This document shows positions 1 to 9,167 of a stretch of DNA of 64,000 nucleotides, piece by piece. Source of the stretch: Pseudomonas cremoricolorata DSM 17059 = NBRC 16634. GTDB taxonomy: Bacteria > Pseudomonadota > Gammaproteobacteria > Pseudomonadales > Pseudomonadaceae. Position numbers and translations under genes: made by a program. Numbering within the stretch: the stretch's first letter is position 1; each line of letters begins with the position of its first letter. Where the stretch lies: contig NZ_AUEA01000012.1 of NCBI RefSeq assembly GCF_000425745.1, positions 62,001-126,000 on the forward strand, read 5' to 3'. The notes beneath the pieces were generated by a model that saw nothing but the letters and a program-made list of their open reading frames with translations, was not told where the DNA came from and searched no databases.

Positions 1-621
1 GACGGCACCCTCACCGATCCGCGCCTGGGCATCACCCGCTCGATCCAGTACGCGCTGAGCAAACTGGGCATCGACGAGCCAGACCTCGCGCGCCTGGAAC
101 ACTTCATCGGCCCACCATTGCTGCAAGCGTTCATGCACAACTACGCCTTCGACGAGGCCACTGCCTGGCAGGCGGTGAATTTCTATCGCGAGCGTTTCCG
201 CGTGACCGGGCTGTACGAGAACCAGGTCTACGAAGGCATCCCGCAGCTGCTCGGCGAGCTGGTGGGGCAGGGTCGCACCTTGTACGTCGCCACCTCCAAG
301 CCGTGGGAATTCGCCCGCGAAATCGCTCGGCACTTCGCCTTCGACCAGCACTTCAAAGTGATCTACGGCAGCGAGCTGGACGGCACCCGCACCAACAAGG
401 TCGAGCTGATTGGCCATCTCCTAGAGCAAGAGCGCCTCGATCCGGCGCAGACGCTGATGATCGGCGATCGCAAGCACGACCTCATGGGCGCGCACCGCAA
501 TGGCCTGCAAGCGGCTGCTGTGGGCTATGGCTTTGGCAGCGAAGAAGAGCTGCGCGCCGAGGCGCCGGCCTTCCACTTCAACAGCGTCGCCGCGCTGCAC
601 CAGGCGTTTCTCACTCGCTGA
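1..621 (+). CDS. HAD-superfamily phosphatase, 5' truncated by window edge
   Basis: The reading frame is open from base 1, so the start lies outside the window. The visible N-terminus begins DGTLTD, the tail of HAD motif I (DxDGTLxD), so only a few residues are missing. Later, VATSKP fits motif II and MIGDRKHDLMGA fits motif IV with its acidic metal ligands. A helical cap lies between motifs I and II, as in phosphoglycolate phosphatase-like (Gph/PpaX) enzymes. The likely reaction is hydrolysis of a small phosphate ester in the cytosol; the substrate cannot be read from sequence. Its stop overlaps the stop of the convergent peptidase gene by about 11 bases. Confidence 0.85.
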   Translation, partial: DGTLTDPRLGITRSIQYALSKLGIDEPDLARLEHFIGPPLLQAFMHNYAFDEATAWQAVNFYRERFRVTGLYENQVYEGIPQLLGELVGQGRTLYVATSKPWEFAREIARHFAFDQHFKVIYGSELDGTRTNKVELIGHLLEQERLDPAQTLMIGDRKHDLMGAHRNGLQAAAVGYGFGSEEELRAEAPAFHFNSVAALHQAFLTR

Positions 622-1714
622 GCCGCGCGCCAGCGGCCAACTGCTGTAACTGCACGCTGCGCGCGGCGGCGGGCAGTTGGCCGAGGCGTTCGACGCGCTG
701 GTGAAAGCGCGTCCAGTTGCCATCGACCTGCCTGAACAGCGCGGCGAAGGCCGGCACCCATTGGTCATACAGGCCAAACGGCAACAGCTTGGCGTTGTTC
801 AAGGGGCCGTAGATGAAGGCGTCGTAACGACGGTCGCCGGCCCATTGCTGGTCGCGCACACGTTGGTAGCGCTGACGCAGGCGGGCGAACTCGGCCTGCT
901 TGGCCAGGCGCTTGTCGGCGTCGCTGCGAGGGCTGGCATACAGCGCCTGCAAACGCTCACGGGCCTCGAGCACCAGGGCGATGAACTGATCGCGCTGCTG
1001 CGGTAATCGCTCGTCGGCCTGCGCCAGGCCCTGGGCGCGGCGCCAATCTCGGGTGCCCTGCTGCTCGACGAAGGTGGCGTACGACTCATTGAAAGCGGTG
1101 TCGTCCGCCACGTACACGCGCTGGTGCGACAGCTCATGGAAGATCAGCGTCGCCAGGCGCTCATCGCCCCAGGTGAGCATCGACGACAGGATCGGGTCAT
1201 CGAACCAGCCCAGAGTCGAATAGGCCTCGACCCCGCCGACATAGACGTCCATGCCCTGCTCACGCAACAGCGCCGCCGCGCCACGTGCCGCACCCTGGCG
1301 GTAATAGCCGCGATAGGCCACACAGCCGGCGATGGGGAAGCAGTGGCTGAGCGGCTGCAGCGACAGTTCCGGGGTGGCGAACACGTTCCACACCACGAAC
1401 GGCCGGCCGAGGTCGGCGTACACCCGATAGCTCTGGTTGTCTGGCAGTTGCAGGGTCTGGCTGGCGAAGCGGCGCGCCGCCTGGGCCTGCTGCAGTTGCT
1501 GGCGCAGAGTGGGCTCGGTATGCGGATCATCGATAAGCGCGCTCACCGGCTGACGTGCCCGTAGCAGTTGGTATTGGCCTTCTGCCAACTGGCCGTAGTA
1601 GCTCAGGCTGCTGCAACCGCTCAGCACAAGCGCGGCGAGCACGGGAACAAACCTGTTGAAAATGCAGTCCAGAGCCCGGCGGCCGGCGTGCTCGATCAGA
1701 GGAATGTGGAACAT
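611..1714 (-). CDS. Putative zinc aminopeptidase lipoprotein (PF10023-like)
   Basis: The protein has an N-terminal hydrophobic stretch ending in a lipobox (LSGC, Cys about 34), so it is probably an anchored lipoprotein. HELSH at about residues 193-197 is a zinc HExxH motif, and a downstream NES with Glu at about 210 could supply the third ligand, as in gluzincins. Length (about 367 residues) and motif layout match the bacterial predicted-aminopeptidase family. The annotated start gives a long n-region before the lipobox, so the true start may be 10-15 codons further in. Peptide substrate unknown. Confidence 0.8.
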   Translation of the reverse strand: MFHIPLIEHAGRRALDCIFNRFVPVLAALVLSGCSSLSYYGQLAEGQYQLLRARQPVSALIDDPHTEPTLRQQLQQAQAARRFASQTLQLPDNQSYRVYADLGRPFVVWNVFATPELSLQPLSHCFPIAGCVAYRGYYRQGAARGAAALLREQGMDVYVGGVEAYSTLGWFDDPILSSMLTWGDERLATLIFHELSHQRVYVADDTAFNESYATFVEQQGTRDWRRAQGLAQADERLPQQRDQFIALVLEARERLQALYASPRSDADKRLAKQAEFARLRQRYQRVRDQQWAGDRRYDAFIYGPLNNAKLLPFGLYDQWVPAFAALFRQVDGNWTRFHQRVERLGQLPAAARSVQLQQLAAGARLSE

Positions 1715-1781
1715 CGCAGGTGTCGATCTCGCTCAAGCGGCCAATGCCCACAAGACTATCTCGCCATAGGGAAGCTTTGCC

Positions 1782-2195
1782 ATGCGTATGCTCGTCACAT
1801 CCTGCGCGCTGCTGCTGATATCCGCCTGCTCGACGCTGCCCGATCCTGATCCCGAGCAGGCCTGGATCGACCTTGCCCCCCATGCCGATACCACGCTGGA
1901 CGCGGTGCAGGTCGATGAACGCGACTGGCAGGACCCGCGCTATTTCGAGGTTGCGCCCGGCAAGCACGAGCTGACCGTGCGCTATCAGTTCGCCGTGCCG
2001 CCGAGCAACCTGGGCCCGGTGGAAGAACCTTTGCAGCGCGACTGCCAGCTCAATCTGTCGTTCAAGGATTTCAATGCCGGCGAGCGCTACCGGCTGATGG
2101 CCGGCAGTACCGGACTGCATCCGTGGGTCAAGTTGTATGACCAACGGCAGAAGCTGATCGGGGAAGGTTTACCGGCAGGCTGTCAGCGTACCTGA
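1782..2195 (+). CDS. Small lipoprotein, first of a tandem paralogous pair
   Basis: This 137-residue protein starts with a short signal peptide and a lipobox (LLISAC, Cys about 16), so it should be lipidated. It shares a repeated pattern with the next gene: DPEQAWIDL after the lipobox, RYFEVAPGKHEL in the middle, a C-x-L-x-L-x-F-x-DF stretch, GERYRL, and a C-terminal Cys. The core resembles a small beta-sandwich. I do not recognise a function; the family appears conserved in Pseudomonas. Confidence 0.75.
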   Translation: MRMLVTSCALLLISACSTLPDPDPEQAWIDLAPHADTTLDAVQVDERDWQDPRYFEVAPGKHELTVRYQFAVPPSNLGPVEEPLQRDCQLNLSFKDFNAGERYRLMAGSTGLHPWVKLYDQRQKLIGEGLPAGCQRT

Positions 2196-2246
2196 CAGGG
2201 CAGATCGCGCTATGCTCAACGGCATGTCCCCCGACGGAGCTACGCC

Positions 2247-2660
2247 ATGCGCCAGCCAATGATGCTGATCGCCCTCAGTGTGCTGGGGGGATGCGCAAGC
2301 CCGATGCCCCCGGTCGATCCGCAACAGGCCTGGGTCGACCTCTACACCATGACACCCGGGCGCATGCTCATGGCCGACCGGCTCGACGGTCAGCGACTCG
2401 ATGATGGCCGCTATTTCCAGGTAACGCCGGGCAAGCACGAGTTGGTGGTGCGCTTCGATTACGAGGTGTATTCAGGCGGTCTGTCGATGAACCCCACCGA
2501 GCGCACCTGCTACCTGACCGTACGCTTCAACGACTTCGAGGCCGGCCAGCGCTACCGCCTGGAAGCGCGGGCGCCAGCAATGCAACCGCAGGTGTACTTG
2601 TACGGGGCAGGGCGCCAGGTGCTGGTGGACCGTCCGAGCGATATTTTCTGCATCCCCTGA
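2247..2660 (+). CDS. Small lipoprotein, second of a tandem paralogous pair
   Basis: Same length (137 residues) and layout as the gene 51 bp upstream: lipobox (VLGGC, Cys about 16), DPQQAWVDL, RYFQVTPGKHEL, C-x-L-x-V-x-F-x-DFEAGQRYRL and a C-terminal Cys. The pair clearly arose by duplication and has diverged to moderate identity, so both are probably functional. The two internal Cys may form a disulfide in the periplasm. Function unknown. Confidence 0.75.
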   Translation: MRQPMMLIALSVLGGCASPMPPVDPQQAWVDLYTMTPGRMLMADRLDGQRLDDGRYFQVTPGKHELVVRFDYEVYSGGLSMNPTERTCYLTVRFNDFEAGQRYRLEARAPAMQPQVYLYGAGRQVLVDRPSDIFCIP

Positions 2661-2697
2661 GCCGGGCAAGGCCTGACGCTGGCGAGGCTTGCGGCGG

Positions 2698-2931
2698 TCA
2701 GTCGTCGTTTTTCTGGTAGATGATTTTCTTGGTCGAGTTTTCACAGCTGCCGACCACCATGTTGGGGTCGCTGACCTCGCTGTTGGGCACGATCTCGAGC
2801 GTATAGGAAGCCACACCCTTGGCCTGGATGTTGGCCTCGATCTCGGCCTTGAGCTCTTCACACGGCTTGGGTGCGGCCAGGGCGGCGGTGCCCACCAGTG
2901 AAGCCAGCACTGCTACGGCAAGACGAATCAT
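2698..2931 (-). CDS. DUF1161 small periplasmic protein
   Basis: A 77-residue protein with a clear cleavable signal peptide (hydrophobic stretch ending in ALAA) followed by KPCEELKAEIEANIQAKGV and a second Cys in VGSCENSTKKIIYQ. These features match DUF1161, small secreted proteins of unknown function in Pseudomonas. Two Cys in the mature part suggest one disulfide. A shorter paralogue lies at 4646-4867 on the same strand. Confidence 0.8.
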   Translation of the reverse strand: MIRLAVAVLASLVGTAALAAPKPCEELKAEIEANIQAKGVASYTLEIVPNSEVSDPNMVVGSCENSTKKIIYQKNDD

Positions 2932-2948
2932 GAAACGACTCCGGTAAT

Positions 2949-2972
2949 GGCAGGCATCCTGCGATGCCTGCC
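2949..2972. terminator. Perfect 10-bp hairpin between osmC-like and DUF1161 genes
   Basis: GGCAGGCATC, a four-base loop, then GATGCCTGCC. There is no following T-run, so it may be a factor-assisted terminator or transcript-stabilising hairpin between two leftward genes. Confidence 0.4.
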
Positions 2973-3015
2973 AGAGTACAGGAAAGCGTTCCTGTTGCCG
3001 TACTCAGGACACCGT

Positions 3016-3441
3016 TCAGGACACCAGGGTGGCGTCGAGGGTGATGTCGGCGTTGAGCACTTTAGACACCGGGCAACCGGCCTTGGCCTTGTTGGCGATC
3101 TCCTGGAACTGCTCGTCGCTGGCGCCTGGCACCTTGGCCTTGAGGGTCAGGTGAATGGCGGTGATGGCAAAGCCGTCGCCCTGCTTGTCGAGGGTGACCT
3201 CAGCGGTGGTATCGATACGCTCGGGCACCAGCTTGGCCTCGCCAAGCATCAGTGACAACGCCATCGAGAAGCAGCCGGCATGGGCAGCGCCGATGAGCTC
3301 TTCCGGGTTGGTGCCCGGGGTGTTCTCGAAACGGGTATTGAAGCCATACGGGTTTTGCTTGAGCGCGCCGCTTTCAGTGGAGATGCGGCCTTTGCCGTCT
3401 TTGATCCCGCCTTCCCAAATCGCCGATGCTGTCTTTTTCAT
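3016..3441 (-). CDS. osmC: OsmC-family peroxide reductase
   Basis: 141 residues from the ATG at 3441, which is preceded by a strong GGAGG ribosome site; the upstream extension of the frame is not needed. The family signature is present: EELIGAAHAGCFSMAL with the first catalytic Cys and KAGCPVSKVL with the second, the thiol pair that reduces organic hydroperoxides. The N-terminus (KKTASAIWEGGIKDGKGRIS) is typical of the OsmC rather than the Ohr subgroup. It acts in the cytosol as a homodimer and is typically stress-induced. Confidence 0.88.
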   Translation of the reverse strand: MKKTASAIWEGGIKDGKGRISTESGALKQNPYGFNTRFENTPGTNPEELIGAAHAGCFSMALSLMLGEAKLVPERIDTTAEVTLDKQGDGFAITAIHLTLKAKVPGASDEQFQEIANKAKAGCPVSKVLNADITLDATLVS

Positions 3442-3595
3442 GATGCCTCCTGGACATTGGGTGAAGTACCTCAAGGTCAGAGGGCCGCCTTCCGCTGCAA
3501 GTTCAGCGCAATCCTGGCTCAAGCATTGAATCGACCGAATGTGCCCATACAGAGTCAGTATGGCTTCAGGCCAACCATTTCTTGCGGAGGCTCCA

Positions 3596-4600
3596 ATGAC
3601 GGCTTTGTCCGACCTCAACTATTCGGTGCTCGACCTGGTACCGGTGCGTGCCGACACAGGGCCTGCACAATCGCTGCACAATTCGCTGGACCTCGCGCGC
3701 CACGCCGAAGCGCTGGGCTACACGCGTTTCTGGGTGGCCGAGCACCACAACATGGACGGCATCGCCAGTTCGGCCACGGCGGTGCTGATCGGCTACCTCG
3801 CCGGTGGCACCTCGCGCATTCGCGTAGGCTCGGGCGGGGTGATGCTGCCCAACCACGCACCCTTGGTGATCGCCGAGCAGTTCGGCACTCTGGCCAGTCT
3901 GTACCCGGGGCGCATCGACCTGGGCCTGGGTCGGGCGCCTGGCTCCGACCAGATGACCGCCCGCGCCCTGCGCCGTGAGCGTTCCGGCAGTGCCGACGAC
4001 TTCCCGGAGGATGTCGAAGAACTGTCGCGTTACCTCGGCCCGCGCACCGATGACCAACGGGTGATCGCCGTGCCCGGGCATGACACGGACGTGCCGCTGT
4101 GGCTGCTCGGTTCGAGCCTGTACAGCGCGCAACTGGCCGGCATGCGCGGGCTGCCCTACGCCTTCGCTTCGCATTTCGCTCCGCGCTACGTGCACGAGGC
4201 GATTCGCACCTACCGCAATCACTTCAAACCCTCGACGGTGCTCGACAAACCGTACGTGATGCTGGGCGTGCCCATGGTGGTGGCCGACACCGACGAGCAC
4301 GCCGAATACCTGGCGACCTCGGTGTATCAACGGATTCTGGCGCTGATGCGCGGGCAGAGCCTGATGCAGCGTCCGCCGGTGGCGAGCATGGACGGGCTAT
4401 GGCTGCCCCATGAACGCGAGGCGGTGAGCAGCTTCCTGGGCCTGGCGATGATCGGCAGCCCGCAGAAGGTCAAGGCGAAGGTGGAGGTATTGCTGGAGCA
4501 GACCGGCGCCGATGAGCTGATCTTCACCTGTGATCTGTACGAGCACGCCGACCGCCTGCGTTCGTACCAATTGCTGGCCGAGGCCTTGCAGGCAGGTTGA
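3596..4600 (+). CDS. Luciferase-like flavin-dependent oxidoreductase (LLM class)
   Basis: 334 residues from the ATG at 3596, chosen because a GCGGAGG ribosome site precedes it and [14 protein letters not shown] is the usual N-terminus of the family. Motifs of the bacterial luciferase fold include [23 protein letters not shown] and [10 protein letters not shown]. The group is the YhbW-like set of FMN- or F420-type TIM-barrel monooxygenases; substrate unknown. It converges on the DUF1161 gene across a strong hairpin. Confidence 0.85.
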   Translation: MTALSDLNYSVLDLVPVRADTGPAQSLHNSLDLARHAEALGYTRFWVAEHHNMDGIASSATAVLIGYLAGGTSRIRVGSGGVMLPNHAPLVIAEQFGTLASLYPGRIDLGLGRAPGSDQMTARALRRERSGSADDFPEDVEELSRYLGPRTDDQRVIAVPGHDTDVPLWLLGSSLYSAQLAGMRGLPYAFASHFAPRYVHEAIRTYRNHFKPSTVLDKPYVMLGVPMVVADTDEHAEYLATSVYQRILALMRGQSLMQRPPVASMDGLWLPHEREAVSSFLGLAMIGSPQKVKAKVEVLLEQTGADELIFTCDLYEHADRLRSYQLLAEALQAG

Positions 4601-4603
4601 GCA

Positions 4604-4638
4604 CATCCGGGGCATGGCGCGACGCCATGCCCCGGATG
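4604..4638. terminator. Perfect 16-bp stem between convergent genes
   Basis: CATCCGGGGCATGGCG, a three-base loop (CGA), then CGCCATGCCCCGGATG. It lies between the stop of the luciferase-like gene and the stop of the convergent DUF1161 gene, so it can terminate both ways. No long T-run follows. Confidence 0.6.
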
Positions 4639-4645
4639 CTACCGA

Positions 4646-4867
4646 TCAATCACGGCGGTAAACGATTTCCTTGGTCCCGCCTTCGCAACTGCCGACGGTC
4701 TTGCCGGCCGCAGTGCCCTTGTCGACCACTTCCAGGGTGTAGCTCTGCACCCCTTTGGCATCGAGCTTGGCAGCGATTTCGCTCTTCAGCTCTTCACACG
4801 GCTTGCCGGCTGCCAGAGCACCGGTGGCAAGCATCATCAGGCCTGAGGCCACTAGCCATCTCTTCAT
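4646..4867 (-). CDS. DUF1161 small periplasmic protein, second copy
   Basis: 73 residues: a signal peptide ending near ALAA, then GKPCEELKSEIAAKLDAKGV, SYTLEVV and VGSCEGGTKEIVYRRD. It shares the KPCEELK and SYTLE blocks and both Cys with the protein at 2698-2931, so it is a paralogue. Function unknown. The 190 bp upstream (4868-5058) hold no recognisable gene. Confidence 0.8.
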   Translation of the reverse strand: MKRWLVASGLMMLATGALAAGKPCEELKSEIAAKLDAKGVQSYTLEVVDKGTAAGKTVGSCEGGTKEIVYRRD

Positions 4868-5058
4868 CGCTCGAATTCCTTGTACAGACGAAAAACAGAT
4901 CAGACACCTCTAAGACGCCCCGCAGGCCAACGATGCAGGAGCGGGCGGTCCGCAGCTGCGGTTTATCCGCCATAGCCGGCGGGGTTTTACAGTTGGCAGC
5001 AGGGCGTCCCTGAAAAATAGTACGGCAGCCACGTGACCGCGAGCAGATCGGTATGAAA

Positions 5059-5274
5059 TCAGCTATTGGCGATCTTGAAACCGACTTTCAGAGTGACCTG
5101 GAAGTGGCCGACCTTGTTGCCTTCGATATGTCCGCGGGTTTCGGTGACTTCGAACCATTCCATGTTCTTCAGGCTGCTGCTGGCTTCGTCCAGCGCATTG
5201 TTGATGGCGTCTTCGATGCTGGTGCGCGAGGAACCGACCAATTCGACCTTCTTGTAGGTGTGATGATCACTCAT
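5059..5274 (-). CDS. Dodecin, flavin-storage protein
   Basis: 71 residues with the dodecin pattern: YKKVELVGSSRTSIEDAINNAL, then NMEWFEVTETRGHIEGN with the tryptophan that stacks on flavin, and a C-terminal strand FQVTLKVGFKI. Dodecins form hollow dodecamers that bind FMN or riboflavin and buffer free flavin. A promoter should lie in 5275-5426, which it shares with the divergent YqjD-type gene. Confidence 0.92.
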   Translation of the reverse strand: MSDHHTYKKVELVGSSRTSIEDAINNALDEASSSLKNMEWFEVTETRGHIEGNKVGHFQVTLKVGFKIANS

Positions 5275-5426
5275 GAATGCTCTCCTTGGATGACAGTGCG
5301 ATGAGCCTGACGGTGCAGGCCCGGTCTCTCTGCGAGCGGCGCGCGGGGGGAAAAGTTCGATTGCACTTTCTCACGGTGATGTAGTCGCATTTCTCACAGC
5401 CCATTTCATTGCTAAGGAGCATCAAC

Positions 5427-5750
5427 ATGGCCCGTAACTCACTGCGCAAGACGTCGCTGGAAAGCATGGAAGCCGAGATCGAAAGCCTGCTCAGCACCCT
5501 GGAAACGCTCAAGCACGACGCCACGGAAGAGTCGCACAAGACCATCAAGGCCATTCGCGGTAACGCCGAAAATGCGCTGCGCCACTCGCGCGGTGTGATT
5601 TCCGATGCCTACGAAGAAGTGAAGACCCGCACCAAGGAAACCGGTATCGCGACCCGCGACTACGCCCAAGAACACCCTTGGACCACCGCTGGCGTTGCCG
5701 TCGGTGCCCTGGGCCTGCTGGCTGCCTGGCTGCTCTGCCGTCGCAACTAA
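5427..5750 (+). CDS. YqjD/ElaB/DUF883-type membrane-anchored protein
   Basis: 107 residues from the ATG at 5427, preceded by AAGGAGC. A long charged amphipathic helix (residues about 10-80) is followed by a single C-terminal transmembrane segment ([22 protein letters not shown]). This is the layout of E. coli YqjD/ElaB, stationary-phase inner-membrane proteins that bind ribosomes. That role is family knowledge, not shown here. The stop overlaps the stop of convergent trpI by 4 bases. Confidence 0.85.
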   Translation: MARNSLRKTSLESMEAEIESLLSTLETLKHDATEESHKTIKAIRGNAENALRHSRGVISDAYEEVKTRTKETGIATRDYAQEHPWTTAGVAVGALGLLAAWLLCRRN

Positions 5751-6643
5751 TCGAGCTGGCGCTGCAGCTCGCGGCGCAGCCACTGCGCCAGTTGCTCTGC
5801 GCGCTCATCTGCGGCGCGCTTGGGCACCCACAGCGCCAAGGCTGCACGGGTGGGGGAAAACCCCCACGGTGCAGCCAGCCTGCCAGCCCTGAGGTCATCC
5901 GCCACCAGCGGCTCGGGTGCAATCGCTACCCCCAAACCTGCCACTGCCGCTTCGAGCAAGTAGTACAAATGCTCGAACGCCTGCCCCATCTGTAATCGAT
6001 CGCTCGGCAAACCCTGCTCGTGGGCCCAATTCGGCCACGCCTGTGGGCGCGAGGTGGTGTGCAGCAAAGGCTCACCGAGCAAGGCTTCGGCCGGTGCCTG
6101 CTGCAAGGCGGCGAAGGCCGGCAGATGCGGGCTCAGTACCGGCCCGATGCGTTCCTCGGCCAGCACATGCACGTGCATGTCGGCCGGCCAGGGCGGTTCG
6201 GCATACACCAGCAACGCGTCCAGCCCGGGCCGACGCGGATCGAGGTCGCCTTCGCCAGCTGAAAGGTGCAGGCGCAGTTCCGGCAGCTCTGCTTCGAGCC
6301 GGCCAAGCCGGGGAATGAACCAGCGCGCCAACAAGCTTCCCGAGCAGCCCAGCACGAACGCGGCCTGACGCCCGTCATTGCCCAACTGCGCGCACACATT
6401 GCGCAGGCGATCGAACGCCTCGGCACTGGCATCGCGCAGACGAACACCGGCATCTGTGAGTTTGAGGCCGCGTCCTTCCTTGCTGAACAAGGTCACGCCC
6501 AGGTGCTGCTCGAGCACCTTGATCTGCCGGCTGACGGCGCCGTGGGTCACATGCAGCGCCTCGGCGGCTTGGCTGACGCTGTTCAGTCGGGCCGCGGCCT
6601 CGAAGGCGCGCAGGGCATTGAGGGGGGGAAGGTCGTCGCGCAT
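5747..6643 (-). CDS. trpI: TrpI, LysR-type activator of trpBA
   Basis: 298 residues from the ATG at 6643; the longer frame adds an atypical extension, whereas [20 protein letters not shown] is the normal TrpI start. An N-terminal winged HTH ([19 protein letters not shown]) is followed by a co-inducer domain with [27 protein letters not shown] near the end. In Pseudomonas, TrpI binds indoleglycerol phosphate and activates the divergent trpBA operon; position and sequence both fit. Confidence 0.93.
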   Translation of the reverse strand: MRDDLPPLNALRAFEAAARLNSVSQAAEALHVTHGAVSRQIKVLEQHLGVTLFSKEGRGLKLTDAGVRLRDASAEAFDRLRNVCAQLGNDGRQAAFVLGCSGSLLARWFIPRLGRLEAELPELRLHLSAGEGDLDPRRPGLDALLVYAEPPWPADMHVHVLAEERIGPVLSPHLPAFAALQQAPAEALLGEPLLHTTSRPQAWPNWAHEQGLPSDRLQMGQAFEHLYYLLEAAVAGLGVAIAPEPLVADDLRAGRLAAPWGFSPTRAALALWVPKRAADERAEQLAQWLRRELQRQLD

Positions 6644-6752
6644 GAACGTGTGAGTTTTCCTGACATATCGAGCCAATCTTATCGGTTTTCAGCCGGGCCG
6701 TGCATGGGTACAGTAAAGCCCATCACTCATTCATCACGCTCTGGAGCGCCCC
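6644..6752. promoter_or_regulatory. trpI-trpBA divergent control region
   Basis: 109 bp between the trpI and trpB start codons. In other pseudomonads TrpI binds two sites here upstream of the trpBA promoter. I can place the region but not the exact boxes with confidence. Confidence 0.6.
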
Positions 6753-7970
6753 ATGTCGCAGACTCACTACCGCGCCGGCCCCGATGCCAACGGCCTGTTC
6801 GGCTCGTTCGGCGGCCGCTACGTGGCTGAAACCCTGATGCCGCTGGTGCTCGACCTGGCCCGCGAATACGAAGCGGCCAAGGCCGACCCGGCATTTCTCG
6901 AAGAACTGGCGTATTTCCAGCGTGATTACATCGGCCGCCCGAACCCGCTGTATTTCGCCGAACGCCTGACCGAGCACTGCGGCGGCGCGAAGATCTACTT
7001 CAAGCGTGAAGAGCTCAACCACACCGGCGCGCACAAGGTGAACAACTGCATCGGCCAGGTGCTGCTGGCCCGGCGCATGGGCAAGAAGCGTCTGATCGCC
7101 GAAACCGGCGCCGGCATGCACGGCGTGGCGACTGCCACCGTCGCTGCGCGCTTCGGCATTCCTTGCGTGATCTACATGGGCGCCACCGACATCGAGCGCC
7201 AGCAGGCCAACGTGTTCCGCATGAAGCTGCTGGGCGCCGAGATCGTTCCGGTCACCGCTGGCACCGGCACCCTCAAGGACGCCATGAACGAGGCGCTGCG
7301 CGACTGGGTCACCAACGTCGAAGACACCTTCTACCTGATCGGTACCGTGGCAGGTCCACACCCGTATCCGGCCATGGTGCGTGATTTCCAGTCGATCATC
7401 GGCAAGGAAACCCGCGCCCAGATGCAGGAAAAGGAAGGCCGCGTGCCAGACAGCCTGGTCGCCTGCGTGGGCGGTGGCTCCAACGCCATGGGCCTGTTCC
7501 ATGAGTTTCTCGACGACGCCAACGTGGACATCATCGGCGTGGAAGCCGGCGGCCATGGCGTCGACACCGACAAACACGCCGCCAGCCTCAATGGTGGCGT
7601 GCCGGGCGTACTGCACGGCAACCGCACCTACCTGCTGCAGGACGACGACGGTCAGATCACCGATGCCCACTCGATCTCCGCTGGCCTGGACTACCCCGGC
7701 ATCGGCCCGGAACACGCCTTTCTGCATGAAGTGAAGCGCGTCGAGTACGTCAGCATCACCGATGACCAGGCGCTGGACGCCTTCCACGCCACTTGCCGTC
7801 TCGAAGGCATCATTCCTGCGCTGGAAACCGCGCACGCCCTGGCCGAAGCCATTCGCCGCGCGCCGAGCCTGCCCAAGGATCACCTGATGGTGGTGTGCCT
7901 GTCGGGGCGCGGTGACAAAGACATGCAGACCGTGATGAACCACATGGCCGCCCAGGAGAAACAGGCATGA
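6753..7970 (+). CDS. trpB: Tryptophan synthase beta chain
   Basis: 405 residues, full length. Converts indole plus L-serine to L-tryptophan using PLP. The PLP-binding lysine is Lys95 in HTGAHKVNN; the glycine-rich phosphate loop is VGGGSNAMG, and [13 protein letters not shown] is the usual N-terminus. It forms the alpha2-beta2 complex with TrpA, whose start overlaps its stop (ATGA), giving translational coupling. As is usual in Pseudomonas, trpBA stands apart from the other trp genes and is governed by divergent TrpI. Confidence 0.97.
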   Translation: MSQTHYRAGPDANGLFGSFGGRYVAETLMPLVLDLAREYEAAKADPAFLEELAYFQRDYIGRPNPLYFAERLTEHCGGAKIYFKREELNHTGAHKVNNCIGQVLLARRMGKKRLIAETGAGMHGVATATVAARFGIPCVIYMGATDIERQQANVFRMKLLGAEIVPVTAGTGTLKDAMNEALRDWVTNVEDTFYLIGTVAGPHPYPAMVRDFQSIIGKETRAQMQEKEGRVPDSLVACVGGGSNAMGLFHEFLDDANVDIIGVEAGGHGVDTDKHAASLNGGVPGVLHGNRTYLLQDDDGQITDAHSISAGLDYPGIGPEHAFLHEVKRVEYVSITDDQALDAFHATCRLEGIIPALETAHALAEAIRRAPSLPKDHLMVVCLSGRGDKDMQTVMNHMAAQEKQA

Positions 7971-8776
7971 GCCGTCTTGAACAACGTTTTGCCGACCTCA
8001 AGGCCGAAGGCCGCGCTGCCCTGGTGACCTTCGTCACCGCCGGCGACCCGGGTTATGAAGCGTCTCTGGCGATTCTCAAAGGGCTGCCGGAGGCCGGCGC
8101 CGACGTCATCGAACTGGGCATGCCATTCACCGACCCGATGGCCGATGGCGTGGCGATTCAGCTGGCCACCTTGCGTGCTCTGGAGGCCGGCCAGAACCTG
8201 GCGAAAACCCTGCAGATGGTCCGCGAATTCCGCACCGGCAACCAGACCACGCCGATCGTGCTCATGGGCTATTACAACCCCATCCACCGCTTTGGGGTCG
8301 AGCGCTTCGTCGCCGACGCCAAGGACGCCGGGGTCGATGGTCTGATCATCGTCGACCTGCCACCCGAGCATGACGAAGAACTGGCAACCCCGGCCCAGGC
8401 CGCGGGTATCGACTTCATCCGCCTGACCACCCCGACCACCGACGACGCGCGTCTGCCACGGGTATTGCAGCGCAGCTCGGGGTTCGTCTACTACGTGTCG
8501 GTCGCCGGCGTCACCGGTGCCGGCTCGGCCACCAACGAGCACGTCGAACAGGCCATCGCCCGCCTGCGCCGGCACACCGAGCTGCCGATCAGCGTCGGCT
8601 TCGGCATCCGCACCCCCGAGCAAGCCGCCGCCATCGCGCGTCTGGCCGATGGGGTGGTTGTGGGTTCGGCGCTAGTCGACAAGATCGCCCAGGCCAAGGA
8701 CGCCGGCCAGGCAGTGGATGACGTGCTGAGCCTGTGTTCGGCACTGGCCAAGGGCGTGCGCAACGCACGCGGCTGA
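7967..8776 (+). CDS. trpA: Tryptophan synthase alpha chain
   Basis: 269 residues. Cleaves indole-3-glycerol phosphate to indole and glyceraldehyde 3-phosphate and passes indole to TrpB. The catalytic acids sit in [15 protein letters not shown]: Glu49 and Asp60 at the canonical numbers. The phosphate-binding loop [14 protein letters not shown] is intact. Overlaps trpB by 4 bases. Confidence 0.97.
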   Translation: MSRLEQRFADLKAEGRAALVTFVTAGDPGYEASLAILKGLPEAGADVIELGMPFTDPMADGVAIQLATLRALEAGQNLAKTLQMVREFRTGNQTTPIVLMGYYNPIHRFGVERFVADAKDAGVDGLIIVDLPPEHDEELATPAQAAGIDFIRLTTPTTDDARLPRVLQRSSGFVYYVSVAGVTGAGSATNEHVEQAIARLRRHTELPISVGFGIRTPEQAAAIARLADGVVVGSALVDKIAQAKDAGQAVDDVLSLCSALAKGVRNARG

Positions 8777-8800
8777 GACCGATCGCCGGCTTTCGCAGAT

Positions 8801-9133
8801 TCAGCCGCCAAATATCGACAACTGCAACGGCCTCACCGCGCCCATCCAGATCGCATGGTCGCGGTGATCGGCCAGCTCATCCCCGGTCAGCGGGTGCAGG
8901 AAGATCACCAGCCCTTGGCGGTTCAGCGCCAGCCACGGCAGCACCTCGCCAATCACTTGCGGGCCGAAGGCCAACTGACAGCTCCAGTCCGGGTGCGGGC
9001 CTACCGCGCGCTGGTGCATCCGGCCCATGCTGATCGGGAACAGCCGAGCGGCTTGTTCACACAGTTCGCGGGCCTGGGCCAGGGTTGCGGCGTCGAAATA
9101 CACATGGGCGTGGTAGCCCTGAATCTGTTGCAC
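8801..9133 (-). CDS. DOPA 4,5-dioxygenase-family protein
   Basis: About 110 residues. I take the GTG at 9133 because GGAG sits five bases upstream and the product then starts VQQIQGYHAHVYFD, the normal N-terminus of the family; a longer frame reaches 9205. Histidines in YHAHVYF, GRMHQRAVGPHPDWSCQL and FLHPLTGDELADHRDHAIW fit the DOPA dioxygenase-like fold (PF08883), a small iron-dependent ring-cleavage family. Actual substrate in Pseudomonas unknown. Converges on trpA. Confidence 0.8.
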   Translation of the reverse strand: MQQIQGYHAHVYFDAATLAQARELCEQAARLFPISMGRMHQRAVGPHPDWSCQLAFGPQVIGEVLPWLALNRQGLVIFLHPLTGDELADHRDHAIWMGAVRPLQLSIFGG

Positions 9134-9167
9134 GGTCACTCCACGGTTCGATGATGAAACGCGAGTA

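Noticed and set aside
6723..7943. 406-codon antisense frame opposite trpB
   Set aside because: Shadow of trpB; no ribosome site or family motifs.
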